A stretch of DNA of 64,000 nucleotides from Ceratobasidium sp. AG-K. Lineage: Eukaryota; Basidiomycota; Agaricomycetes; Cantharellales; Ceratobasidiaceae. Shown here piece after piece: positions 1 through 11,200 of the stretch. The stretch covers positions 2,170,001 to 2,234,000 of the forward strand of contig JAWNGF010000004.1 of NCBI GenBank assembly GCA_037039685.1, written 5' to 3'. Below the pieces are notes generated by a model. It did not search any database and was not told the origin of the DNA. It was given only the letters and a program-made list of their open reading frames with translations. The stretch's first letter is position 1. The number at the start of each line of letters is the position of its first letter. Position numbers and translations under genes: made by a program.

Positions 1-574
1 CGGTACTCGCTGTACGCGTTGCAGGATATATTAGAACGTCTACTACGAAATTTCCATCATAAGGTCATTTTGGCAAAACAAAGAAGCCGCCACGTAATCG
101 CTTGCGTTGCTCCGACCCGAGAAACCTCCACACGTCTCACGGACGAGAGCACGCAAAACGACTTGAATCTAAATACCACTCATATAGAAAGAGAAGACTG
201 TGAATGGGGGCGACATTGAAATTTGTGTCAATGTGACCAGTAGTTGTCAAAGTTGGTGAATCATTAGTTTTGGTCAACTGTTACCTGGAGAGGGACCATA
301 TTTGGAAATATACGGAGACATCCGTAACCGATGCTGAGCTCACACTTTAATTTGACCCAGTCCCCGGACGCATACATGCACAATAGAGGAGGCCCGAGAG
401 TATTCGGCAATACCGCCAAATATGTGACTTGGTGTGGGTAAGTTTGGTGAGGCGGGAATTCACGCACGGGGGCTTGAGTGATTAATTCGTGCGCCCTCCA
501 GCATGTAGGTTCAGTCAGACCTCGAATCTATTTACCCTCGCCGTGTCAGGTCGACTCGAATTCACCCCTCCTTC
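1..574. other. Intergenic, no gene seen
   Basis: Only short unsupported ORFs are present and none has a recognisable domain. It is the upstream region of the gene that starts at 575. Confidence 0.5.
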
Positions 575-1755
575 ATGCCCACCTTGACTCCTGTTGATTT
601 TGATCTGCCGCTACAAGCGTGGATTGACTCAGGCGAAGATACTCTACCCGGGTACAATGCTTCACAGAGCGAAGATCCCCATGGGGTAGCAATCAAGTGG
701 GTTTTATTTCTTATGTTGCCACTATGGCGTTGAGTTATATGGGATAGCTGTTGGATTCCTGTTGTGGAAGGGGCCAAGTTTGCTGTGCGATGGGCTGGCT
801 CTCGTAAAACTCGCAAGCAGCGCTCTCTCGCGATTCAAGCTGACATTTGGCTTGGAAATATTCTCATGGATGGAGCTGTGCTACTTCCAGAGGAGCGGGA
901 GAAAGGCATACACGGGAATATCGCTGAACAACCAGTTGAAACTGGTACCGCTCGGCCGTTTGTATTTAAAAAAGCGACAATAACAGGTGGGTTGAATCTC
1001 AACGCGGTCAAAACACCTGCTAATTGCGCACCGTACCAGACGACAAGGACGCACAGTCGAAGGATGGATTCAACACCATTAAAGTCCAATTAACATGGGG
1101 GACGGCAACAAGGATATCCGAGTTGAGTGCTTTTGACGACTTACAAGCACAACTGGACGCTCCGGTCCATGAGACGACATCCAAAAAGGGAGACGCGTCG
1201 TCGGTTGGTCTCGGGGACCTGTTCTCTTCTCAGAAATACGACCATTTTTCACTTGTGCCGGAACCTGGAATCCCTTCAATCACCTACGTATTCCGTTGTG
1301 CTTCTCGAGGCGAGTTGTGTGTAGACATTATACTCTTGAGCAATAGCGGCTAACTGCTGGATTTTCATCTAAACCAGAGTGGCTAGAGGCAGAGGGTATA
1401 ATCCCTCCCCGTCCACCGAAGAATGAATCCCCGGCGCCAAAGTGTGAATCACTGCTATTAAATTCCGAGCCTTTGCTCAAGTCCGAGCCGTCGTCACCAA
1501 AACGTCATCAGAAGCGTCCCCGTGCCAAGGCAGCAGGGCCCAAGACGGTCGACCTCAATGAGATCAAGTCGGAGCCTGAATTGGACCACAGGGTGGGTAC
1601 TCGAAGCTACTAGTTTTCAATCAACTTATCGATGCCATCAATACTTTCGCTAGGCACCGAGTGGTTCCAAGAAACGACGCCGCAAGGTCAAAGTGGAAGA
1701 GGAGTCGAAGTCAATAGTCGGAAAGGCCACTAAGTCATCGCGCAAGCGTGCTTAG
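575..1755 (+). CDS. DUF7918-like basidiomycete protein
   Basis: Five exons can be read: 575-696, 748-986, 1040-1320, 1380-1592 and 1654-1755. Together they give 957 nt, or 318 residues, with no frame break. The product follows the pattern of a large agaricomycete family of unknown function (DUF7918). It has a short acidic N-terminus, a 'CWIP..EGAKFAVRW' beta segment, a 'RPFVFKKATITG' segment, a 'ITYVFR' strand and a 'WLEAEGIIPP' segment. The tail is Lys/Arg-rich, with a KKRRRKVKVEEE run that looks like a nuclear localisation signal. The family is often multicopy, and no biochemical role is known to me. The ATG at 575 is the first in frame and gives a natural start (MPTLTPVDFDL). Family assignment rests on remembered sequence patterns; the exon structure is well supported by frame continuity. 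Confidence 0.75.
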
Positions 1756-2042
1756 CCCGTTCTCAAACAGAGTTTATTGTTATCAGAAATTTCCATCTAC
1801 GATCTGTCTTGTTTTCCATTTAGCTCATACAAGAATAGATGTTTGTCGTCAATCGATGTGCGTCTATGCGTCACTGATATTCAGACGCAAAGTGGTGGTC
1901 AAATTGGACCCTATCAAATTCGAAGACTCGGTGATGTCACGTGAGGGTGTCAGCGTAGTGGCTGACGTTGGAAAGAGGTCAAGTGTTGGCTTGGCGCACG
2001 AGCTTAAGACGTGTTTTGTTTCCTACCACAACTAGCCCAACG

Positions 2043-2850
2043 ATGAAGTTTCACCAGATCCCCGTTGTCCATAGCATCGTGATGCGATGGCGTAGCCCTC
2101 ATTCCGACAATGGCAAGACCGTGTCTGACCCGGCGCTCAATGGCCAGAGCAGTCCGGAGAAGCGCGGAACGACCATCCCCACCCCGCCATCGCCCAAGTC
2201 CCCCTCGAAGCGGTCCGTGCGCATCGCAGATGACTTGCCCCCCAAGCGCCAGCCGTCTGTCAAGGGAAAGGGACGTGAGCACCCTGCAGCCTCTGCTCTA
2301 GCTCTGCCTGCTGCGTCTTTGCCATCTCCCCCTCCGTCCCCTCGCATTAACCTACGTCCGAAGCCAGCAAACAGATGCTCATCCGGATCGCCCACGAGTC
2401 ATCCGGATATCGGTGAAATAGTCCGGCGACTCGGTCCCGTTTCGGTCCACGAGACGTTCGAGTGCGAGAACGCGGTCGATCCTGTAGGTCCTTTATTGAA
2501 CCGAATAGATGAGTCGATAGCTTACGGCATCTATGCAATTTAGGTCCGTCTGCTCACGCTCAGTCGACGTACGTTGGTCAACGAGACACGCTCGCATGGG
2601 GGAAATGCCCTGGCTGATGAGGTGTAAGTCCTCGTGGCCATGACGCACGTGTATACCTGACGTCCACGTCAACAGATGGGAGTATACGGTCTCCAAGCGC
2701 GGCAAATCCGGTTATACTGTCAAGGTAGACTATTCCGCAAGCGCAGTTCTCGCCCAAGGCGACGTTGCGGACCCGCAGAAGCCAGTTGCTATTGACGTTG
2801 CCAGGACAAAGGGCGTCAACGGCCTCATGACAGTTACCTCCCGTCACTAG
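2043..2850 (+). CDS. Hypothetical protein, disordered N-terminus
   Basis: Three exons (2043-2483, 2544-2623, 2676-2850) join to 231 residues with canonical splice sites, including a GTAAGT donor at 2624. The first about 100 residues are Ser/Pro/Lys-rich and look disordered (TPPSPKSPSKRSVRIADDLPP), with several SP/TP sites. The C-terminal half looks folded, with motifs such as IVRRLGPVSVHETFE, WEYTVSKRGKSGYTVKVDY and PVAIDVARTKG. I recognise no family. The frame is also open upstream of 2043, but without an ATG, so 2043 is chosen. It lies 287 bp downstream of the DUF7918-like gene on the same strand. Confidence 0.55.
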
Positions 2851-3660
2851 TCGCAACCTGCTGTCCTTGTCTCTTGGTCGTTCACCTCTCGTTTGTCTCT
2901 TTTTGCTCCTGCGCACCGCCTCTCGTTATCTCCGTCTCTGCTCTTCGCCCCAACGGCGTTACACTATAGGGTTCGTCGCCCCATTATACATTGTCACCCC
3001 CAATATCCCCAAGTTTCGCCGCGGGTGGGTTGGTATTGAAGTGATCTACTCTTCTCTGGCCTTTTAGTCTCTCAACTATCGTTCTCTATGTTTCTATTGC
3101 CGCCAAGCCTGTTACCTCGTTCTCTCAGTGTCAAATGTAAAGTACAATAATATGTTACACTCGATTTCAATGCTTCTCTTTCCCGGACCGCGACGAAGTC
3201 AGGCACTTTGTGTCTTCGATCGGATTATCAGTTCTTGGCCGGTTTAGGCGTCGGTCAGTCAAAGCGCTGGGCTACTAATATTAGCTCTGATAACAAACAT
3301 TGCTGACATAATAGGCGATGTCATACTCGGAGCGTAAGCACCGTTTTTGCTCACAACCTTTTGTGATGACCACCGCTCGTTCTTCTATCCGGCCTCACTC
3401 TTGTTGCTCAGCTTCAACAATGAACACTTCACGGCCTCGGGAGTGTACCCGTTCATACCGAGCCTAAACAGAAGGATTTTTGTAGGCCATTGTTCAACGC
3501 GTAAGCACGATTGTGTCATTGCTGACCGAGACTTTTGGTATTCATAATCTCGAGAGCATTCGGTGTTTGGCAACCATGATGGCGAATATAAAGCCCGTCA
3601 TGACGCTGTATATTCTCTCTATCAATTTACTTGAATCCTTCACTCGTACCACTGTCTAAA
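2851..3660. other. Intergenic region
   Basis: About 800 bp holding the 3' end of the gene that stops at 2850 and the promoter of the gene at 3661. The stretch just after 2850 is pyrimidine-rich on the plus strand. I see no further gene. Confidence 0.5.
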
Positions 3661-5230
3661 ATGTCCGGGAAGCAGAATATTGTCGTCGTTGGCTCGTAAG
3701 TACTGCTGCCTCAAGTTGGCTCTTCAACTAGCTGACGACATCCCCATAGTGGCGGTGGAGGTGTACCACTCGTCCAGAGCTTGCAGAAACAGGTCAACCC
3801 AGCGACGCATCAGATTGGTGAGTGCCTTGGTCGTTGTCTGGAAGGATGAAGCTGAATGTAATTGTGTTTCAGTCGTCGTCGAGAGACGTGATTTCTATGC
3901 ACATTGGCCCGCCTTAGTTGTATGACACTGTATCCGCTCTATAATTACAATGCTAACGCATTCAACAGCGTGCCTCGGTGACCACAGACAACTCTATTGG
4001 CGAGGCCAGTCTCATCCCGTTCGATCGCGCATTCGAGCCCTCCGTGCGAGTCGTTCGCTCTTCCGCCAAGCAAATCACTTCGACCGAAGTGATCGTCGAG
4101 TCTGGGGAGCGTATTCCCTATGCACAACTTGTACTCGCGACGGGCAGTTTCTGGAATGGTGCTCTTGCGCTGCCGGATAAGAGAACTGAGGCGCTTGAGC
4201 ACTTCCGGGCATTCAGGAAGCGCCTGGATGCTGCTGATAATGTTGTCATTGTCGGCGGAGGTGCTGTTGGTGTCGGTGCGCATTCATTCGTTTTACAATC
4301 CAAGCGCGTAGGCTAACATACTTTCAGAATACTCTGGGGAGCTGCGCCATTTCTATCCTCACAAGAAAGTCACCATCGTTCATGCTCTGAATGAGCTTAT
4401 CAACGATACCTATGCCCTCAAGTTCAGGCAGTCCATGTTCGATGCTGTGACCAAGGCAGGGGCTGAAGTCATTCTAGGGGACAAGGTTCCGACGGTGGAG
4501 CCTGTCGGTGGATATCTGACGACTGAAAAGGGTCGGCGCATCAAGGCTGATTTCGTGGTATGTCCCCCTTCCCCTCTTCCCCTCTCGGGTTTCTTACGAT
4601 ATGTTTTGGCAGATTACTGCGATTGGCGGTCGCCCAAATAGTGAGCCGTGTACAGGTTAGCGTCGATGTGCGGTTGTCTGATCCTTGATGTTTCAGCTTC
4701 TGTCGTGTCTACTCTTGACCCCTCCGTTCTTAACAAGAACGGTCATGTCCTCGTCACTCCTGAGCTCAACGTCAAGCTTGCCTCGGGAGCGCGAAATGTA
4801 TGGGCCATCGGTGACATTATTGAATGGCCTGAACAAAAGGTACTTTTGCGTGTGTTACAAGGTTTTTCCACCCACGGCTCACCATACGCCCTAGATGGTA
4901 TTCAAAGCAAGCACCGGCCACGCTCCACTTGTAGCCTCTAACATTATCGCTACCCTCAAGAACACCAAACCCAAGCCATACGCGGGCAAGATCGAGGGTA
5001 TCTTCATCACTCTCGGACCTAAAGGTGGACGTGGTGTCTTCCCTATACTGGGTGGAATTGTTCTTGGCGACTGGCCAGTGAGCAAAGCCAAGTCTGCTGA
5101 TTTATTTGTTCAGCACGCAAGGGCCCTCTTGGGGTACGGGCCTGAAAAGAGCGGGAGTGGAGTGTTTTTGTTGGGATTCGCGTTGATGGCCGTTCCTGCA
5201 GCGTATTTTTTGTATCCTAGCTTTGCTTGA
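3661..5230 (+). CDS. AIF/FSP1-like FAD-dependent oxidoreductase, copy 1 (C-terminal anchor)
   Basis: A multi-exon gene for a protein of the AIFM2/FSP1-AMID type: an FAD protein that uses NAD(P)H to reduce quinones. The N-terminus has the FAD Rossmann motif (VVVGSGGGG). It is followed by RRDFYAHWPALV, the ATG-type strand LVLATGSFW, a second intact nucleotide-binding motif VIVGGGAVGVEYSGEL, and the FAD-contacting NVWAIGDIIEW. The last exon (from about 4895) continues past the family core with GYGPEKSGSG and ends in a hydrophobic segment, VFLLGFALMAVPAAYF. That segment is a likely membrane tail anchor. Intron 1 is 3696-3749. A close paralogue lies directly downstream on the same strand. It lacks this tail and differs in the second Rossmann motif. 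The start at 3661 gives MSGKQNIVVVG, as expected for the family. Confidence 0.85.
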
Positions 5231-6055
5231 GTAGTCATTGTGTTTTCTCTGCGTTATAGATGTGAACTTTGTATTCTGTTAACGGAGCCTGTATGTGTAC
5301 TGTCCAAGTTCCTACATGCATTAATCTGAGATATATGCATTCTCCATCTCAGACCGTCAGTAGACGTTCAAAGCTATGCTGGACCCACGAAAATACAAAA
5401 TTGACTCTAAGGACCTCCGGTGGGCCCCAACAAGGGCACTTGACCAACCACTTTCCGGATTCAAGCTGCGCTTCATAAGCGGTTTACGGAGTCTGCCTAT
5501 GCTAACCGCCCGTACCCACACTTAACAGTTTCTGCCAACGTTATTCCGGGCTTGGGAATAGACCTTGGCCGTATCAGAGGGTAATCACCGCTTCGTCTTG
5601 CCAATTGCGATACGAGTGGCGGGCACGGTAAAAATTAGTACTGCACCAGAATAGCCTCAATGCCATTCAATCTTTTGTCATGCGAACCATCGCGCACGGG
5701 GAAGAGGAAGGCACGCTCTCTGATTGGCTGAACCACCGCGATCGCTGATTGGCCAAACCTCTCCGCGAGTTGTGATTGGTCGAACCACCGCGTCTTGTCA
5801 GCACCTCATCGTCATCAATCTGACAAACGCGAAGCGCCAGCTATGATTACTGAAACGTTGACCACCACAAGCTGACGTTTACAGCAATGGATGACTGTCC
5901 TCTAGTTGTTCTCATTTTCACTGCACAATGGAACGGGGGCGTATAAGTAGTGCTGGGTTCGACATGGATAGCATCATCAACCCGCTTCAACTCTCGAGCT
6001 TCCTATCCACCACCTTCATCTTTCTCAACACCTTCTTCCCTAGCACTACTTAGCA
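5231..6055. other. Intergenic region, promoter of AIF-like copy 2
   Basis: Separates the two FSP1-like paralogues. It carries a cluster of ATTGG (CCAAT-box) motifs, listed separately, and a TATA-like GTATAAGTAG around 5940, about 110 bp before the ATG at 6056. No coding sequence is seen. Confidence 0.6.
5721..5792 (+). promoter_or_regulatory. Triple CCAAT-box cluster in a repeated motif
   Basis: TGATTGG occurs at 5721, 5746 and 5773. The first and third copies extend to near-identical 20-mers (5721-5740 and 5773-5792) sharing TGATTGG and GAACCACCGCG. ATTGG is the reverse of CCAAT, the binding core of the HAP/CBF complex. The position, 260-330 bp upstream of the ATG at 6056, fits an upstream activating region. 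Function is inferred. Confidence 0.5.
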
Positions 6056-7560
6056 ATGGCTGCCAACTTGAAGAATATTATCGTCGTCGGCAGGTACGAA
6101 TATTCAATGTTTCTGATGGTGTATGCGCTGGCTCACCAGCGTGTATTTTTGTTCAGCGGTGGAGGCGGCATCATACTCGCTCAAACGTTGCAGAAGCAGA
6201 TTAATCCAGCAACGCATCGTATCGGTACGTTGTGTTCAAGACTTTAATTCTTGTTTTTAACCATCACCTACAGTTGTAATTGAGAAGCGCGACTATTACG
6301 CACATTGGCCTGCGCTTATCGTAAGTTTGTTGAGCAACGCATGTTAAGGAGTCAGCGATGCTAAGGATACTTGACAGCGTGCTGCCATTACCGACGAGGG
6401 ATCAATAGACGAGAGGGCACTTGTTCCTACTGATCGTGTCTTCAACTCCAACACTCGGATTATTCGTTCAAGTGCCAAGGAGATCACCCCGACCGAGGTC
6501 ATCACCGAATCTGGCGAATCAGTCCCGTACGAACATTTGGTACTTGCTACTGGCAGTATCTGGAGCGGCCCCTTGGCTTTGCCCGACTCCAGAGAGAAAG
6601 CTGTCGAGCATTTCAAGTCGTTCAAGCGAGAACTTGGAGCTGCAAAGCACGTTTTGATTATTGGTGGAAGCGCCACTGGGATAGGTGAGTCTCATGGTTG
6701 CCGATCCGGTTTGTTGAACTTGTTCTAATACTTTCTGCTAGAATACGCTGGAGAATTGGTCCACTACCATCCCGACAAGAAGGTCACCATAGTGCATGGC
6801 GGCAAGGAGCTTATGAATTCTAGTTATCCATCCAAGTTTCGCACGTCGTTGCTTAAAGCTATGACCAGCAAGGGCGTCGAGGTTATCTTGGGCGATAAAG
6901 TACCTTCAAAAGCGGTTCCAGAGGGAGGATATGTAACGACTGAGGGTGGAAAGCGGATTCGAGCGGACATAATCGTAAGTGCGACCCCTTGGGTCGTTTG
7001 GGACCGTCGCTAATTACAACGCGACATCTTAGATTGTGGCGGCAGGGGGGCGTCCAAATGGTGAGCATTCCGGATCCACACTAGTTTAGGACCGCTTTGG
7101 TTGACATGAATTCCCAGCTTCCGTAGTAAAAACGTTGGACCCTGAGGCTGTAACCGGGCATGGCACCGTCCTCGTCACTCCCGAATTGCGCGTCAAGCTT
7201 TCTTCTGGGGCACAAAACGTGTGGGCGATTGGCGATATTATTGAGTGGGCAGAGCAGAAGGCACGAAACCCTGTTGACGAGATGCATAACTCAACTTACC
7301 CCCTACTTGTGCAGATGGTATTCAAAGCGGGATACGGTCACGCGCCTACAGTGGCCAAGAACATTCTTGCGAGTATCCAGGGTGGCAAGTTTACACAGTA
7401 TGAGGGAAAGCCTGAAATCATCTTCGTAACTCTTGGTCCCAAGGGGGGTCGCGGGATTATTCCGTTCTTTGGTGGAATTGTGATCGGAGATTGGATTGTG
7501 GGCTGGCTCAAGTCTTCGGAGCTTTTTGTCAGCAAGGCTCGCGCTAGTCTTGGGTACTAG
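6056..7560 (+). CDS. AIF/FSP1-like FAD-dependent oxidoreductase, copy 2
   Basis: Tandem paralogue of the 3661-5230 gene with the same exon order and clear colinearity: MAANLKNIIVVG, GSGGGGIIL, EKRDYYAHWPALI, LVLATGSIWSG, NVWAIGDIIEW and LGPKGGRGIIPF. Three differences stand out. It ends at SKARASLGY with no C-terminal hydrophobic anchor. Its second nucleotide-binding motif reads IIGGSATGIEYAGEL, so the middle Gly of GxGxxG is Ser. The intron after EWAEQK starts with GC (7261-7314) where copy 1 has GT. That intron is 54 nt with no stop in frame, so retention would add 18 residues. A soluble FAD oxidoreductase is likely; NAD(P)H use is less certain. Confidence 0.8.
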
Positions 7561-8247
7561 ACCTTGTGATTATGTTTATTTAAATGACCTTCGGCTATGT
7601 ACGCATATATCCTCTTAATGTGTCTATGTTGATCTCTCCGTTGCAATTGGATATGTATCCTTTCTAAACACTGAAACAGGCTAAGTTACATGTTTGGAAT
7701 GCACTTAACGCCTCATGGCGGCAGGGATTGAGGAGTCGGTGGTTATTTCCCCGATTTGGAGAGTACACATAATAGGAATGATAACGTGGGTCGTCAGGTC
7801 CGGCAGAGTTGAGGCCTGGTGTAGTTGGGCTGGAGGTGCTGTGTGCTTCCGTCTGAGGCGTGTTGGCCGGGTGCTTCTTACGGTGTGGTGCACATGAAAA
7901 ATCAGGGGAGCGTCACCAAAATGTTACTTCAGAGGACCAAGGGGGTCGGTTAAGGGGGTGTGCTAGCTGGTACATGAACAAGCTATGGACAATGACATAG
8001 CTGCGTTGTTCCCCCCTCCAGCCACGGGAGGTAAGCGGAATATTTGTTGCGGGAATGTATCCTTAGTCAAAATTAGGAACTTGAGCGTGTCAATCGTTTG
8101 CACGATGATCTACGAGCTTTCCACGAGATCTCGTCTTATTAAAATATCCGTTGTCATTGTCTATTGCGCATGTACAGAGAAACTCCAAGGGAAGCTTGGT
8201 CGAAATACAATCATTACGAAGAAATTCATCTACAAACAGATCCTAAA
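7561..8247. other. Convergent intergenic region
   Basis: Lies between the 3' ends of AIF-like copy 2 (+) and the TBC gene (-). AT-rich sequence just after 7560 could serve 3' end formation. I see no gene. Confidence 0.5.
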
Positions 8248-11200
8248 TCATCGAGCGTGTCCAGCACCGTGCGAGGTATCATCCGTCTCGTAAGCACTCA
8301 GCCATTCTTCATATTCTTCTCCGTCCTCGGCATCAGCCTTGACTCCATCCTCCTCGCTCATCACCTCGGGGGGTTGCGTTCCGCGAATCGCCTTGCTACG
8401 GCGGTTCTGCGCAGGCGCCGCTTGGCCCTGTTTCTTCCTTCTCGGCGTACGCTCCTCGACCTGAGGCAATGGCGTTTGCATACTGTCCGGCGAGGGTGTG
8501 CGCATATAGGGGAGAGTCGACGCAGAAGTGGGCGTAACTAGGTTTTCTTCAACTTGGGGCGTGCGCAGACCATCGCCCTTGTCTCCAATGGATGCTGTGC
8601 TACCGGGTCGGGGTTTGACGCGCAAGTTCAGGTTCGTGGGTCGGTTCGAAGAGGTACGCTTTGGCCAGGCTTTGCCTCGTGTTTCTCCGGGAGCAAGGAC
8701 TGGAGAGTCGGCTGCGTCCGAGTCGGCCGTCATGGCTGGAGGTAGATTAGGCTCTATGCGCGGGACAGGGTTATCGGACAATTCCCATTTGCGCGGGAAA
8801 GGAGGAACGACGGGAGACTGAGTCGAGGGTTCGTTTGCGGCAGGTGTCGGAACTAAGGCCGACGTGGTACTCGCTCGACCAGCAGCGGGCCCGTCCGTCA
8901 ACTCGAACTTGCGCACCGTCACCGTGCTGTTGCTGTGCTCTAGCTGGACAGGCATCGTCTCTGCCTTGGATCGCGAATCTGAAACCTCCACCGACGCGGG
9001 AGTTGGGCCGTCTGTTAACTCCCATTTACGAACGGGCGCGGGTTCCGCTGTAACTGGGCCATCTGCGAGTTGCCAGCTGCCCCTTGGAGAATCCGCCGCA
9101 CTTCCGGGACCAGTGCTAAAGCCCCCGGTTCCCATGCTCATGCTGAGCGGAGAGCTTGTGCGCTTTAGTTCGGTGGAGGTAGGACGCTCTGGTGCGCGTG
9201 GTACAACGACGGGAGGACTGAACCTCGACGAGCTAGCCCCCGAGGCAGGGTTGGGTGGGCTACCCTGGTCGGACGACCCACGCACACCAGGTCCAACAAA
9301 AACGGCTTCGTCTTCACTCGGCGCCAGTGACCCGGCTGCGCTGGGGGGCATGGAACCGGTTCCCATCGAGCGACGCGAGCGAGCAGCGAATGACCCCGAA
9401 TCGGGGCGTCCGACGAGAGAACCCGAATCGGAACGTGGGCTAAGTGCGGCCATCATCTCCCACTCGCGATGGCTACCCGTCGAGGACGAAATGGAACTCT
9501 GGCGTGACATGCCTCGGAAGCGAGCGGTGCTGCTAGCCGTGGACGTCGACTGGCGGTTCTTGCCGAGCAGGAGCGGCTTGGGGCCGGTTGTCTTTTTTGT
9601 CGTTGTTGCAGAGGGAGAGGATGGGGGCATCGCACTCCATCCTGGCAAGGTCATCGTGAATCGGTGGTTTGGGCTCGGGACGGGCGGGACATGATGGTTG
9701 GGGTCTTCCTCCGGAGAGGTCTCTCCGTACGTATCTGACCGTTTCGGGGTAGGCAGCCAGCTGTCGCGTGGGTTCTTGAACACCGCAGGCCGTGGAGGGG
9801 GTTCATAATCTGCGGGGGCGTCTAGGGCTGACCGAGGCATAGGGGAATGAGGATAGGTAGCCGTTCGTTGTTGGGCGATAAGCGGCTGGGTAGTCGCCAT
9901 CACGTTCGCCAACGCAGTAGGACTGAGCGATTGGCTCCTATTACCTGGCGAGCGTCCTCGTACCTTGATGTCTAACTGAATGCTATCCCGCCTCTCCTGC
10001 CGCTCGGCCTCTTGGGGATCTTCTTCGGCTACCGACTCGGGCACACCTGCTGCACGGGGCTTGGCAATGGCCGCCGCGCGCATCTTGGCAGCAGCTACCG
10101 CCGCAGCTCCCCAACCTGCCCAACTGTCCGAACGACCGTGACCGTGACCGTGACCGCGGCCGTGGATGCGTCCGTCCTTTGGAGGTGGAGTGGGCCCTTG
10201 CTCAGTACTAGGACCGGCTTGGTTGCCATCGTGCTGCCCTCCGCTTCGGTTCCAAGCAGACATGACGGCCAGACTCCAGTTGGTAGATGCCTTGCTCAGC
10301 GAGGCCGCAGCATCACTTTGCTTGAATGTCTCGGTGTACTGGTTAATCTTTCCGCGAACCGATGCGAGTGCAGGTGCAGGAGGGGATACGAGGACGTCTG
10401 GAACAGGGGTGGTCGACGCGGCGCCTTGAGTCACAGGCGCAGCAGGCGCGGCTCTCCATCCCGCGACCCGATTTCGCATCGCCGTGGCCATCCAACCGCC
10501 ATTCACAGCAATGCCTCCCCAGCCAGCACCGCCTGGATTGTTGCCCTCGATAATCCCAAACCCGGCAGCCCGCTTTGCGTCAAGCTCAAACGCCTTGTTG
10601 ATGACCCACTCGAGACCGACCGATTCGAGGGGATAACGTTGCAACAGGAGCATACCCTGCACAAAGGCCTCGTTCATCCCGAATGGACCGCCCCCGTTCG
10701 GTATAGGACTCGTGCTCCCGTTTCCACCCGATTGAATCATGCTCAATGGCATATCGTCGTCCTCTTCTTCTTCTTCGCCCCAGAGGCCGACCCCACCGCG
10801 TTTGTTGCCCGCTCGGACGAGTCGTTCGCGGACGCCGAGGAGTAGGGCGACGCATATATTAAGGAGCCATTCGATTTTGGGGTTGGTTTCGGGTGTACTG
10901 GGGTTCTGGGCAAAGAGGGTGTCCCAGGTTGGGAGGAGGGCGGTGAGGGGGAGGTCTTGCGCGAGAAGGCACGCGATCCATCGGCTGATAAGATGACAGT
11001 GAGCATAGTATACGAAGATAATGGAGTCGCAACGCACTATGAGAAATACGGGAGCTTGGGATCTAACGATTTCTTGACCTGTGTACATGGTTAATTGATG
11101 TATTCGCTTATAACCGATTCGTACTAACCATATCCTCCCACAACCGCGCGTCCGCCCATCTTAGCCTGTCACTCAGCCGAGCCATTACTCCCCGTACCCC

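Noticed and set aside
296..305. CCATATTTGG, a perfect CArG (MADS-box) sequence
   Set aside because: A single 10-mer in intergenic DNA is expected by chance at this scale, and no other supporting promoter features are seen.
10130..10165. GACCGT tandem repeat resembling a microsatellite
   Set aside because: It is coding (Gly-His repeats in the TBC tail), only a few units long and not clearly meaningful beyond low complexity.
8864..10845. Long plus-strand open frames (about 276 and 277 codons) in this interval
   Set aside because: They are antisense shadows of the biased, GC-rich coding sequence of the TBC protein tail and have no domain signature or splice structure.
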